A DNA stretch of 7,731 nucleotides, from the NCBI GenBank assembly GCA_017304505.1, contig JAFKKQ010000464.1, positions 1-7,731 of the forward strand, read 5' to 3'. Positions 1-6,297 of this stretch are shown piece after piece. The notes under the pieces were generated by a model, which saw nothing but the letters and a program-made list of their open reading frames with translations, was not told the DNA's origin and made no database searches. A program made the translations under genes and the position numbers. Source of the stretch: Hyphomicrobiales bacterium (GTDB taxonomy: Bacteria; Pseudomonadota; Alphaproteobacteria; Rhizobiales; Xanthobacteraceae). Position 1 is the first letter of the stretch. Each line of letters opens with the position of its first letter.

Positions 1-134
1 ATTGATTCACCCGCTGCGGTCACTGTAGCCGGCATCCCCGCCCGGACGCCCTCAAGAGGCGTTGAAGATGCTGTGTGCCGCGCTTGACTGGGCCTTTCTC
101 AGTCACCCCACGACACCTTCCCCGAGACACTGAC

Positions 135-479
135 ATGACAAAAAAATCCCAACCACGCACCCTCGCGTATCCTGCCCGTTCGCTGCCAGCCCAGTTGCGC
201 CGCACGATTGCATATGCTCCCTATGCACTGCCCCTGCTCTGCCTCGCCGCTCCTGTCCAGGCAGAGGAATCCGCCAATGCGTTGCCGGCCATCACGATCA
301 ATGCCCAGAGTCCATTGCCGCTGCAAAATCAGGTATCGGTCGGTTCCAATCTGGATCTGACACCATTGCAGACGCCAGCCAGCGTCAGCGTCATCAACCG
401 CCAGCAACTGGAAGAGCGCGGCGACGCCAGCATCACCGATGCCGCCGCTGCGAGAAGCACGAACACAGCGGCTGCATAG
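135..479 (+). CDS. Truncated TonB-dependent siderophore receptor (N-terminal fragment)
   Basis: This is the N-terminal ~102 residues of an outer-membrane TonB-dependent receptor of the ferric-siderophore type, followed by ~12 unrelated residues and a stop. The ATG at 135 is preferred over the in-frame ATG at 75 because it gives a long, positively charged signal peptide (KK near the start, RR at 22-23, hydrophobic stretch at ~29-40) ending in VQA at 41-43, then EES. Residues 53-58 (ITINAQ) match the short pre-plug segment of these receptors. Residues ~77-102 (TPLQTPASVSVINRQQLEER, then ITDA) match the start of the plug domain. The family is normally ~700 residues, so almost all of the plug and the whole beta-barrel are missing and the fragment cannot work as a receptor. 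A weak GAG lies ~8 bases before the ATG; I see no clear Fur box. Family assignment is firm. Whether this is a pseudogene or half of a chimeric join is unresolved. Confidence 0.8.
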   Translation: MTKKSQPRTLAYPARSLPAQLRRTIAYAPYALPLLCLAAPVQAEESANALPAITINAQSPLPLQNQVSVGSNLDLTPLQTPASVSVINRQQLEERGDASITDAAAARSTNTAAA

Positions 480-505
480 TCATACGCCGGCTTTTTCAGG
501 GGCAT
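441..505 (-). pseudogene. Start of a probable nickel/cobalt transporter gene, cut off
   Basis: An ATG at 505 (minus) overlaps the DUF1007 stop within the 10 bases ATGCCCCTGA, a typical translational-coupling arrangement. The frame reads MPLKKPAYDY and then a hydrophobic run (AAAVFVLLAAAA). This looks like a signal peptide or first membrane helix with two lysines ahead of it. In rhizobial-type genomes the gene directly after a DUF1007 gene is commonly a NicO/RcnA-type nickel/cobalt transporter, so that is the likely identity. It rests on position and the N-terminus only. After about 20 codons the sequence becomes the antisense of the TonB receptor, so the transporter body is absent. Too short to identify by homology alone. 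Confidence 0.45.
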
Positions 506-1161
506 TTCACCGACACCTTGTTGGAGAACTGCGCCCCGGAGAAATCGTCAGGAACCGTCCCATCCACCGGAATGGCGGCGAGTCGCTGCGCCAGCGCCGC
601 ACTCATCGGCGGCGGTTTGGCGACTTGAAACTGGCAGCCAACGGGCGGGTTTGCCAAAGCGACCGGATCCTTCTTCACCCATTCGAAGTCGACGAAATAG
701 GTCGGGTCATACACCTCGAAATGAAGTGTTTTCGCCTTCACCGGCGCCTTGAACGGCAGCAGGAAGAACAGTGTCAGGACCGTATCCTTGGAATTGTATT
801 CGAGATGGTAGTCCACCGGATCGGTGAACGGCGTGGTCTTGCCGTCCGCTTTTGCAAACGTGAAGAAGGCATACTCCTTCAGCGACTCGACATTGACCTG
901 AGCCAGCGGCTGCAGTTCCTCGCGGGTGAACTGCCCCTTGGTCTTCTGTTCCAAGCCCTGGGTGGCGAAGACCGAATACATGTCGTCGAACGTCCAGACG
1001 TGACGCACGCCGATGGCTGCACCGTCCGGTCCATAGACCACGGTGCTTTTCATCTTCACCCAGACATGAGGATGCGCATGGGCTGCGCTCGCCGCGATCA
1101 GCAGGCCAGCCAGCATCGCAACGAGCGTCGAAAGGCCGCGGTTCATGCAGGCCGGAACCAT
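496..1161 (-). CDS. DUF1007 family periplasmic protein (COG3683)
   Basis: A 221-residue secreted protein of the DUF1007 family, usually linked to nickel/cobalt transport. Its biochemical role is not settled. A signal peptide is clear: N7-R8, hydrophobic core at ~12-24, cleavage after AHA (27-29). The mature protein then begins with the conserved HPHVWV (30-35), whose two histidines plausibly bind metal. Other family landmarks are VRHVWTFDDMYS (52-63), an EF-hand-like remnant GQFTREELQPLA (76-87), DPTYFVDFEW, and the C-terminal TVPDDFSGAQFSNKVSVKCP. The length is normal and the gene looks intact. An in-frame ATG at 1146 would give a signal peptide five residues shorter and is equally plausible; neither start has a strong ribosome binding site. 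It lies 39 bases after the M3 peptidase stop and overlaps the next leftward start by 10 bases, so it is probably in one operon with both. Confidence 0.9.
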   Translation of the reverse strand: MVPACMNRGLSTLVAMLAGLLIAASAAHAHPHVWVKMKSTVVYGPDGAAIGVRHVWTFDDMYSVFATQGLEQKTKGQFTREELQPLAQVNVESLKEYAFFTFAKADGKTTPFTDPVDYHLEYNSKDTVLTLFFLLPFKAPVKAKTLHFEVYDPTYFVDFEWVKKDPVALANPPVGCQFQVAKPPPMSAALAQRLAAIPVDGTVPDDFSGAQFSNKVSVKCP

Positions 1162-1200
1162 AGCATGGACTGGGGCGGAATGAAGGCTGCGGGAAGCGCC

Positions 1201-3262
1201 TTACGCCGCCGCGCCGGCAAAACCGCGTTTCTTCAGCAAGCGCCTCGGCACTCGGCAACCGGCCTCGGAACGCGACGTAAAGCTCCGCCGGGTCGCGCGA
1301 GCCGCCGGTGGAGAGCACATTCTGCCGGAGCCTGCGCGCCACGGTCGGATCGAAAATGTCGCCGGTTTCTTCGAAGGCAGCGAAAGCATCGGCGTCGAGC
1401 ACCTCCGACCACATGTAGCTGTAGTAGGCCGAGGCGTAACCGCCCCCCGAGAACACGTGGGTGAAGTGCGGCGGCCGGTGGCGCATCACGATCTCCGCCG
1501 GCATTCCGATGCGTTCGAGCGTTGCCCGCTCGAACGTATTGACGTCAAGCCCGTCGGCGGACTGCAGCATATGCAAATCGAGGTCGACCAGCGCGGACGC
1601 GATATATTCCAATGTCTGGCAGCCGCGGTCGAAGTTCTTCGCCGCCATGAGCTTTTGCAGCAAGTCCTCGGGGATCGGCTCGCCGGTGCGATAGTGCCGC
1701 GCGAACTCGCGCAGCACCTCGGGCTGCTCGAACCAGTGCTCGTAGAGTTGCGACGGCAACTCGACCCAGTCGGTCAGCACGCTGGTGCAGCAGATGCTCG
1801 GATAGGTGACGTCGGACAACAGGGCATGCAGCGCATGGCCCATCTCATGGAACAGCGTCCGCGCGTCCTCGAACGACAGCAGCGTCGGCTCGCCCTTGTT
1901 GAAGTTCATCACGTTGAACACGATCGGCCGCACGTCGCCGGAGAGTTTCTCCTGATCGCGCAGCGTGCTCATCCAGCCGCCGCTGTGCTTGCTGGGCCTC
2001 GCGAAATAATCGCCGAAGAAGGTGCCGACATGGCCGCCATCGGCGTCGCGGACCTCCCAGGCCCGCACGTCCGAATGCCAGACCGGAACGTCCTCGGCCG
2101 GCACGAACGTCAGCCCGAACAGCTTTTGCGCCGCGAAGAATGACGCCTCGATAACGCTGTCGAGCTGGAAATACGGCTTGGCCTCGGCTTCATCCAGATC
2201 GCAGCGGCGCTTGCGCAACTTCTCGGCGTAATAACGCCAGTCCCAAGGGGCGAGCTTGAAGTTGCCGCCCTCCTCGGCAATCAAGTCCTGCATGGCGTCG
2301 CGGTCGGCAAGCGCGCTCCGGCGCGCCGGCTCCCACACCGTTTCCAAAAGGGCGCGCGCGGCCTCCGGCGTCTTGGCCATCGCGTCGTCAAGCCGGTAGT
2401 GGGCGAACGTCGGATAGCCCAGGAGATTGGCGCGCTCGATCCGCAGCGCCACGGTCTCTGCGATGACCGCCTTGTTGTCGGACGTGTCGTTGTTGTCGCC
2501 GCGCGCCTGCCATGCCCGAAACGCCTTTTCGCGCAGGTCGCGACGGGACGAGAACTGGAGGAAAGGCTCGACGCTGGAGCGCTGCAGCGTGATGGCATAT
2601 TTGCCCTTCATGCCGCGCTCTTCGGCGGCCGCGGCCGCCGCCTCGCGCACGAAATCCGGCAGCCCGGCGAGGTCGGCCTCGCCGTCGAGCGTCAAGGCAT
2701 AGGATTGCTCTTCGGCCAGGACATTCTGGCTGAACGCGGTACCGAGTGCCGCCAACCGCTCGGCGATGGCGGCAAGGCGCTTCTTCTTGTCGGCGTCGAG
2801 CGCCGCGCCCTGGCGGCGAAACGCGGTGTGGTGGCGTTCAAGCACGCGCTTTTGCTCAGCCGACAGGCCGAGACTATCGCGATACCGGTAGAGCGCATCG
2901 ACCCGCGCGAACAGCGGTTCGTTCATCCGCACCTTGTTCCAGTGAGCGGCGAGCCGCGGCGAAACGTTTCGCTCGATCTCAAGCAAGGCATCGTTGCTGT
3001 CGGTGCCGGCGAGATGATGAAACACCTCCTCAACACGTTGCAGCGTACGGCCGGCTTTTTCCAGCGCCACGATGGTATTGTCAAAGGTGGGCGCCTGACC
3101 GTTGACGGCAATCGCGGCAATCTCGGCTTCGTGCTCGGCGAAGCCACGCTCGAACGCCGGCAGGAAATGCTCCGGCTTGATGTGGCCGAACGGCGGCACG
3201 CCAAATAGCGTGGTCCATTCTTCGAAGAAGGGGTTGGTTTCGAAGGAAGGGTTGTCAGGCAT
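1201..3262 (-). CDS. M3 family zinc metallopeptidase (Dcp / oligopeptidase A type), with a 3' frameshift
   Basis: A cytoplasmic-type zinc peptidase that degrades short peptides; there is no signal peptide. The gluzincin motif HEMGH is at residues 472-476, with the third zinc ligand E501 in DWVELPSQ. The C-terminal substrate-binding segment HVFSGGGYASAYYSYMW starts at H602, with Y609, Y613 and Y614 as likely substrate contacts. The N-terminus (NPFFEEW, then PPFGHIKPEHFLPAFERG) is typical of the Dcp/OpdA branch. The segment after the zinc site (QPEVLREFARHYRTGEPIPE) fits Dcp-like enzymes somewhat better than OpdA, but I would not choose between them. The ATG at 3262 follows GGGG at 3271-3274. 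The frame shifts near 1238-1243: read straight through, the ORF loses the family C-terminus and runs out of frame over the DUF1007 gene to 707. Removing one base restores EALLKKRGFAGAAA and a stop at 1201, giving 686 residues, the usual family length. All catalytic residues lie before the shift. Confidence 0.92.
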
Positions 3263-3284
3263 GGTCTACCCCAGAAAGCAAACG

Positions 3285-3311
3285 GCCCGCCGAGGGGGGA
3301 GATCGGCGGGC
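3285..3311 (-). terminator. GC-rich hairpin between the Bug gene and the M3 peptidase gene
   Basis: A perfect 9-bp stem, GCCCGCCGA (3285-3293) with TCGGCGGGC (3303-3311), closes a 9-base loop. On the minus strand it follows the Bug gene and is followed by CGTTTGCTTTCT, a modest T-rich tail. It could therefore terminate or attenuate Bug transcription. It ends only 22 bases before the M3 start codon, so it could also lie in the M3 leader. There is no clean run of T on either strand, so terminator function is a guess. Confidence 0.45.
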
Positions 3312-3317
3312 GCGTTC

Positions 3318-3413
3318 TCTACGGTTTCCCCGGCCGGCACTCTACCTCCCAGTACATCCGTGGTAAGGCGGCACACCAGACCGGGCCGCGGCCAATGCCG
3401 CGGAAACCGTTAG
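3318..3413. repeat. Long-range imperfect inverted repeat in the Bug-M3 spacer
   Basis: TCTACGGTTTCCCCGG (3318-3333) is nearly the reverse complement of CCGCGGAAACCGTTAGA (3397-3413). The core ACGGTTTCC/GGAAACCGT is a perfect 9 bp, flanked by further pairs after one bulge and one mismatch. The arms enclose ~63 bases that contain the palindrome GGCCGCGGCC (3384-3393). A transcript of either strand could fold into a stem with an internal hairpin. I match it to no known RNA family. It could be a bidirectional 3' structure, a regulatory RNA fold or an extragenic palindromic repeat. Confidence 0.5.
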
Positions 3414-3436
3414 ACGGTAGATAGGAAGCCTGCCTG

Positions 3437-3463
3437 TTCTTTCAAGGTGGGCTTCTTTCAAGG
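3437..3463. repeat. Two-copy direct repeat just after the Bug gene
   Basis: The 11-mer TTCTTTCAAGG occurs at 3437-3447 and again at 3453-3463, a 16-base period. Each copy is followed by a similar GGGC-containing tail. It lies 28 bases beyond the stop codon of the leftward Bug gene, outside any coding frame I support. It may be a small replication-slippage duplication or a paired protein site; nothing else indicates a function. Confidence 0.55.
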
Positions 3464-3490
3464 GCTGGGCGCGGCGACCGGGTTCCGTCG

Positions 3491-4468
3491 TTATTGCGGC
3501 TCGATCCCCGCCTCCTTGATGTAGCCGGTCCACTTCACGAGCTCGCTTTTGACGAAGGCATCGAACTCCTTCGGGCCGCTCCAAAAGACTTCGGTGCCCG
3601 TCGATTGGAACTTCTGACGCATCGCCGGCGTCTGCAGCGCCTTGTGGATATGATCGGCCAGAACCTTCACCACATCCGGCGGCAGATTGGCCGGGCCGAA
3701 TACGCCGGCCCACGCCAGGATGTCAAAACCCGGCATCACCGTCTCGTCCAGAGTCGGGACGTCCGGCAAGGTGGGATTGCGCTTCTTGGTCAGCACCGCG
3801 AGGGCGTTGATCTTGCCGGCCTTGAGCTGCGGAATGCCTGTGTTGAAATCCGGGATCATGAATTGAATCTGACCGCCGAGAAGATCGGTGATCACCATGG
3901 GATTGCTGCGGTAACTCACACGCACGATGTCCGTACCGGTGCGCTTCTTCAACGTCTCGCCAGTGATGTACGACGTCGAATTGCCGACACCATAGGAAAG
4001 CTTGCCGGGATGAGCCTTAGCGTAGTCCACCAGCGCTTTCATCGACTGGTAGGGCTTATCGGGCGTCACGCCGATAAACGACGGAAAGCTGCCGATGCGG
4101 GCGATCGGCGTGAAATCCTTGATGGGGTCGTAGGGCACGCTCTTGAACAGGCCGTTCGCCGCCGAGTGCGTGGAATTGGTGGTCAACAGCAGCGTGTAAC
4201 CGTCGTTCTTGGCACGAGCCACAGCGCTGGCCGCAAGCATGCCCCCGGCACCGGTCCGGTTTTCGACTACGAAGCTCTGACCGAGCGACTCCTGCAACGT
4301 CTGCGCAAGAAGCCGGGCCGCAGCGTCGGTGACCGAGCCTGCGGCAAATGGCGTCAGGATGGTGATCGGATGCGCCGGATAAGTTTCAGCCGCGAAGGCG
4401 CGCGGGCCAAGCCCGACAGAGGCGGCTAACAGCAATACGCCGGCCGCAGCAGTACGTCGTGACACCAT
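3491..4468 (-). CDS. Bug/TctC-type tripartite tricarboxylate transporter substrate-binding protein (copy 1)
   Basis: A 325-residue periplasmic solute-binding protein of the Bug (TctC) family. These proteins bind small carboxylates or related compounds, sometimes feeding a TctA/TctB permease and often encoded alone. The ATG at 4468 is chosen over upstream in-frame starts because GAGG sits six bases before it and it gives a standard signal peptide: RR at 4-5, hydrophobic run at ~8-20, cleavage near AFA (24-26). The first ligand loop is PFAAGSVTD (40-48), whose D48 is the usual aspartate of the ligand-contacting motif. The second is VVENRTGAGG (67-76). Further landmarks are SVPYDPIKDFTPIARIG, HPGKLSYGVGN, LPDVPTLDE and the C-terminal VKWTGYIKEAGIEPQ. 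Length and ends are normal. The gene is divergent from a second Bug gene across 145 bases, with no TctA or TctB nearby. The substrate cannot be predicted. Confidence 0.95.
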   Translation of the reverse strand: MVSRRTAAAGVLLLAASVGLGPRAFAAETYPAHPITILTPFAAGSVTDAAARLLAQTLQESLGQSFVVENRTGAGGMLAASAVARAKNDGYTLLLTTNSTHSAANGLFKSVPYDPIKDFTPIARIGSFPSFIGVTPDKPYQSMKALVDYAKAHPGKLSYGVGNSTSYITGETLKKRTGTDIVRVSYRSNPMVITDLLGGQIQFMIPDFNTGIPQLKAGKINALAVLTKKRNPTLPDVPTLDETVMPGFDILAWAGVFGPANLPPDVVKVLADHIHKALQTPAMRQKFQSTGTEVFWSGPKEFDAFVKSELVKWTGYIKEAGIEPQ

Positions 4469-4613
4469 GATCAACCTCGCTTCGTGAAAGGCTTTGCGAA
4501 CGACTTGGTTTCTCGAACCACTTGCTTCTCGAACGATTGCTCGAATTTGCAGCGTGATTGCCATGAGACTGCTATGGTTGGTTCAAGCCAGTCAAGAACC
4601 GAGGGGAGCCAAC
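4469..4613. promoter_or_regulatory. Shared divergent control region of the two Bug genes
   Basis: This 145-base spacer must carry the 5' control signals for both Bug genes. The copy 2 start is fixed by a strong ribosome binding site, GAGGGGAG (4601-4608), six bases before its ATG; copy 1 has GAGG six bases before its ATG. A weak promoter candidate for the rightward gene is TTGCAG (4547-4552), a 17-base spacer, then TGCTAT (4570-4575). It matches consensus poorly and I give it little weight. The region also holds the CGAAC repeats and a GGTTC/GAACC inverted repeat listed separately. No regulator gene lies inside this window next to it. Confidence 0.6.
4493..4550. repeat. CGAAC-containing degenerate tandem repeats, possible operator
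   Basis: Three consecutive ~16-base units are visible: TTTGCGAACGACTTGG (4493-4508), TTTCTCGAACCACTTGC (4509-4525) and TTCTCGAACGATTGC (4526-4540). A partial fourth, TCGAATTTGC, is at 4541-4550. The shared core is CGAAC-N-A-(C)TTG. Core starts are at 4497, 4514, 4530 and 4542, spaced 17, 16 and 12 bases. Unit 2 also contains the small palindrome TGGTT-TCTCG-AACCA (4506-4520). Regularly spaced cores between two divergent transport genes are what a multi-site regulator binding region looks like, but no regulator family can be named from the motif. Confidence 0.5.
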
Positions 4614-5594
4614 ATGCGCCAACTCACGATGCTTCTTGCCGCAGCGGCCATTGTCGCGTTCGGCACACACCCGGGATTTGCCGAAGACTGGCCGAGCCGG
4701 CCGCTCACAATGGTGGTGCCTTTCGCCGCCGGCGGCCCGATCGACACGCTTGGCCGCGTGCTGCAGCCCTCGCTGGGCGCAGCGCTCGGCCAGCAGGTCA
4801 TCATCGAAAATGCACCCGGTGGTGGTGGAATGATCGGATCGCAACGGGTCGCAGTGGCCCCCGTCGACAGCCATATGTTCGTGCTCGGCTCGATCGGCAC
4901 GCATTCGATCGGCCAGTCGATGCACAGCAAGCCTCCGTACGATGCCGCCACCGCGTTCCAGCCGGTGATCCTGGTGGCCGACGCGCCGCTTGTCCTGATC
5001 GTGCGCAAGGATCTTCCTGTCAAAAACTTCAAGGAGTTTGTCGCCTACGCCAAGGCCAACCAGGGCAAGATGCAGTTTGGCTCGGGCGGCACCGGCACGT
5101 CATCGCATATCGGCTGCGTGCTGCTGAATGACACCATCGGCGTCAAAGTCGTTCATGTGCCCTATCGCGGCGGCGGACCGGCGCTGCAGGACCTGATCGC
5201 CGGCCGTATCGACTACATCTGCAATTACGTCTCGACCGCGGTGACGGCGGTGAAGTCCGGCCAGGCCCGGGTGCTGGCGACACTGGCGCACGCGCGATCC
5301 GCTTCGTTTCCCGATGTGCCAACCGCCGACGAGCAGGGGTTGAAGGGCTTCGACATCTCGGCATGGAACGCCGCCTTCCTGCCCAAGAGCGCGACGCCCG
5401 CGATGGTGACCAGGCTCAACGCCGCGTTCAGCAAGGCGCTCGACAATGCGACGGTGCGCAAGCGATTCGACGACCTCGGCCTGATCCCGCCAACGGCCGC
5501 ACGGCGGACTCCGGCTTATCTGAAAACCTTCGTCGAAAGCGAAATCAAGAAGTGGGCCGCGCCGGTGAAGGCCGGCGGACTCCAAGTCGATTGA
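4614..5594 (+). CDS. Bug/TctC-type tripartite tricarboxylate transporter substrate-binding protein (copy 2)
   Basis: A 326-residue periplasmic solute-binding protein of the same Bug family as its divergent neighbour but only distantly similar to it. They look like paralogues with different ligands, not a recent duplication. The ATG at 4614 has a strong ribosome binding site and gives a signal peptide (R2, hydrophobic run ~5-16, cleavage after GFA at 21-23). Ligand-loop motifs are PFAAGGPID (36-44, with D44) and IIENAPGGGG (63-72). Later landmarks are PYDAATAFQPV, QGKMQFGSGGTGTSSHIG, VVHVPYRGGGPALQDL, DVPTADEQGLKGFD and the C-terminal ESEIKKWAAPVKAGGLQVD. The protein appears complete. Its 3' end meets the leftward ModA-like gene: the stop at 5592-5594 coincides with the point where that gene loses its family similarity. 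Confidence 0.95.
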   Translation: MRQLTMLLAAAAIVAFGTHPGFAEDWPSRPLTMVVPFAAGGPIDTLGRVLQPSLGAALGQQVIIENAPGGGGMIGSQRVAVAPVDSHMFVLGSIGTHSIGQSMHSKPPYDAATAFQPVILVADAPLVLIVRKDLPVKNFKEFVAYAKANQGKMQFGSGGTGTSSHIGCVLLNDTIGVKVVHVPYRGGGPALQDLIAGRIDYICNYVSTAVTAVKSGQARVLATLAHARSASFPDVPTADEQGLKGFDISAWNAAFLPKSATPAMVTRLNAAFSKALDNATVRKRFDDLGLIPPTAARRTPAYLKTFVESEIKKWAAPVKAGGLQVD

Positions 5595-6266
5595 TGAGGC
5601 GGATTGAGGCGATGGCGCGGTCAGCGCCGCGATGAAGGCTGAAGCCGCCTCCTTCTGCGTGCTGCCGGCCACGACAGCGGCGCAGTAGACGGTCTCCAGG
5701 CCATAAGGCGGCGGCAACGGTCCCGCGATCGCGGCGCCCGGCACCGACGCCACCTCGCCGGAGAGCGTCAGCCCGAAATCGACCCTGCCCTCAACCACCC
5801 GGCGCGCAACCTCGGCGCCGGTCTGCTGCGGCAACCCCTTCTCCTTCATCGTCGCGGTCAGACCCATCCGCTCGAACACGTCGACCAGATGGACACCGGC
5901 AGAACCGCCAACCGCCGGATCGCTGGTGGCAATCGCGCGGGCGCTCTCCAGCATCCGCTTGAACGCCTCAGGTGTAGTCAAGTCTGGCCGCGGCGCCCCC
6001 TCGCGGATGCAGACAGCGACGAAAGTGCGGGCGACGTCGCGGCCCGACCCCGCAACCAGGGCACCCGCCTTATCGAGCTTGTCGATGGCCGGCACTGACA
6101 GGACCACCACATCGGCGGTTTCGCCGGCGTCGAGCTTGGCCTGCAGGCCGCCGACGGTGCCGAAGTCGAACGTCACCTCGTGGCCCGAGGCTTCGGCGAA
6201 TCCCTGTCCCAACGTCCCCGCCGCCACATGCATCGAGCGCGCGCACATCACCTTGAGCTTGGCCAC
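5100..6266 (-). CDS. ModA-like substrate-binding protein without signal peptide; 3' end abnormal
   Basis: Residues 1-218 (6266-5613) resemble a type 2 solute-binding fold of the molybdate-binding-protein-like group (SBP_bac_11). Landmarks are AAGTLGQGFAEASGHEV, FGTVGGLQAKLDAGETADVV, SDPAVGGSAGVHLVDVFERMG, GAEVARRVVEGRVDFGLTLSGE and the C-terminal helix KEAASAFIAALTAP. The GTG start at 6266 is chosen because GGAG lies five bases upstream and the family-like sequence (KLKVMCARSMHVAAG) begins right there; an upstream ATG at 6353 would add 29 unlikely residues. There is no signal peptide, as in a number of relatives of this group, so export is uncertain. The family normally ends ~15-25 residues after the last helix. 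Here no stop appears and the frame runs antisense through the Bug gene to 5100, giving 388 residues. That tail (~165 residues) shows no domain and is probably not a real extension. The ligand (molybdate or other) is unknown. Confidence 0.7.
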   Translation of the reverse strand: MAKLKVMCARSMHVAAGTLGQGFAEASGHEVTFDFGTVGGLQAKLDAGETADVVVLSVPAIDKLDKAGALVAGSGRDVARTFVAVCIREGAPRPDLTTPEAFKRMLESARAIATSDPAVGGSAGVHLVDVFERMGLTATMKEKGLPQQTGAEVARRVVEGRVDFGLTLSGEVASVPGAAIAGPLPPPYGLETVYCAAVVAGSTQKEAASAFIAALTAPSPQSASSIDLESAGLHRRGPLLDFAFDEGFQISRSPPCGRWRDQAEVVESLAHRRIVERLAERGVEPGHHRGRRALGQEGGVPCRDVEALQPLLVGGWHIGKRSGSRVRQCRQHPGLAGLHRRHRGRDVIADVVDTAGDQVLQRRSAAAIGHMNDFDADGVIQQHAADMR

Positions 6267-6297
6267 TTCGTCTCCATCCTCTGCGCCGTGATCGGGC

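Noticed and set aside
1..87. Open frame from the window edge to a stop at 85-87, possibly the end of an upstream gene such as a FecR-type anti-sigma factor.
   Set aside because: The ~28 residues match nothing I know and lack the usual FecR ending; other frames stop at once. Too short to support.
8..105. Possible cobalamin riboswitch upstream of the TonB receptor (GGTCACTG near 18-25), and a TGACTG/CAGTCA hairpin at 85-105.
   Set aside because: The downstream conserved B12-box elements are missing and the CACTG match is short. The 6-bp hairpin alone has no clear role.
707..1200. C-terminal extension of the M3 peptidase in its long frame.
   Set aside because: It is an out-of-frame reading of the DUF1007 gene and replaces a family-like ending that exists one base away.
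439..1464. Long plus-strand open frame of 341 codons.
   Set aside because: It lies antisense to DUF1007 and the M3 gene, is arginine-rich low-information sequence and has no domain; a high-GC shadow frame.
2399..3208. Plus-strand open frame of 269 codons.
   Set aside because: Antisense to the clearly real M3 peptidase, with no recognisable motif.
3494..4429. Plus-strand open frame of 311 codons.
   Set aside because: Antisense shadow of Bug copy 1, which has a signal peptide and family motifs.
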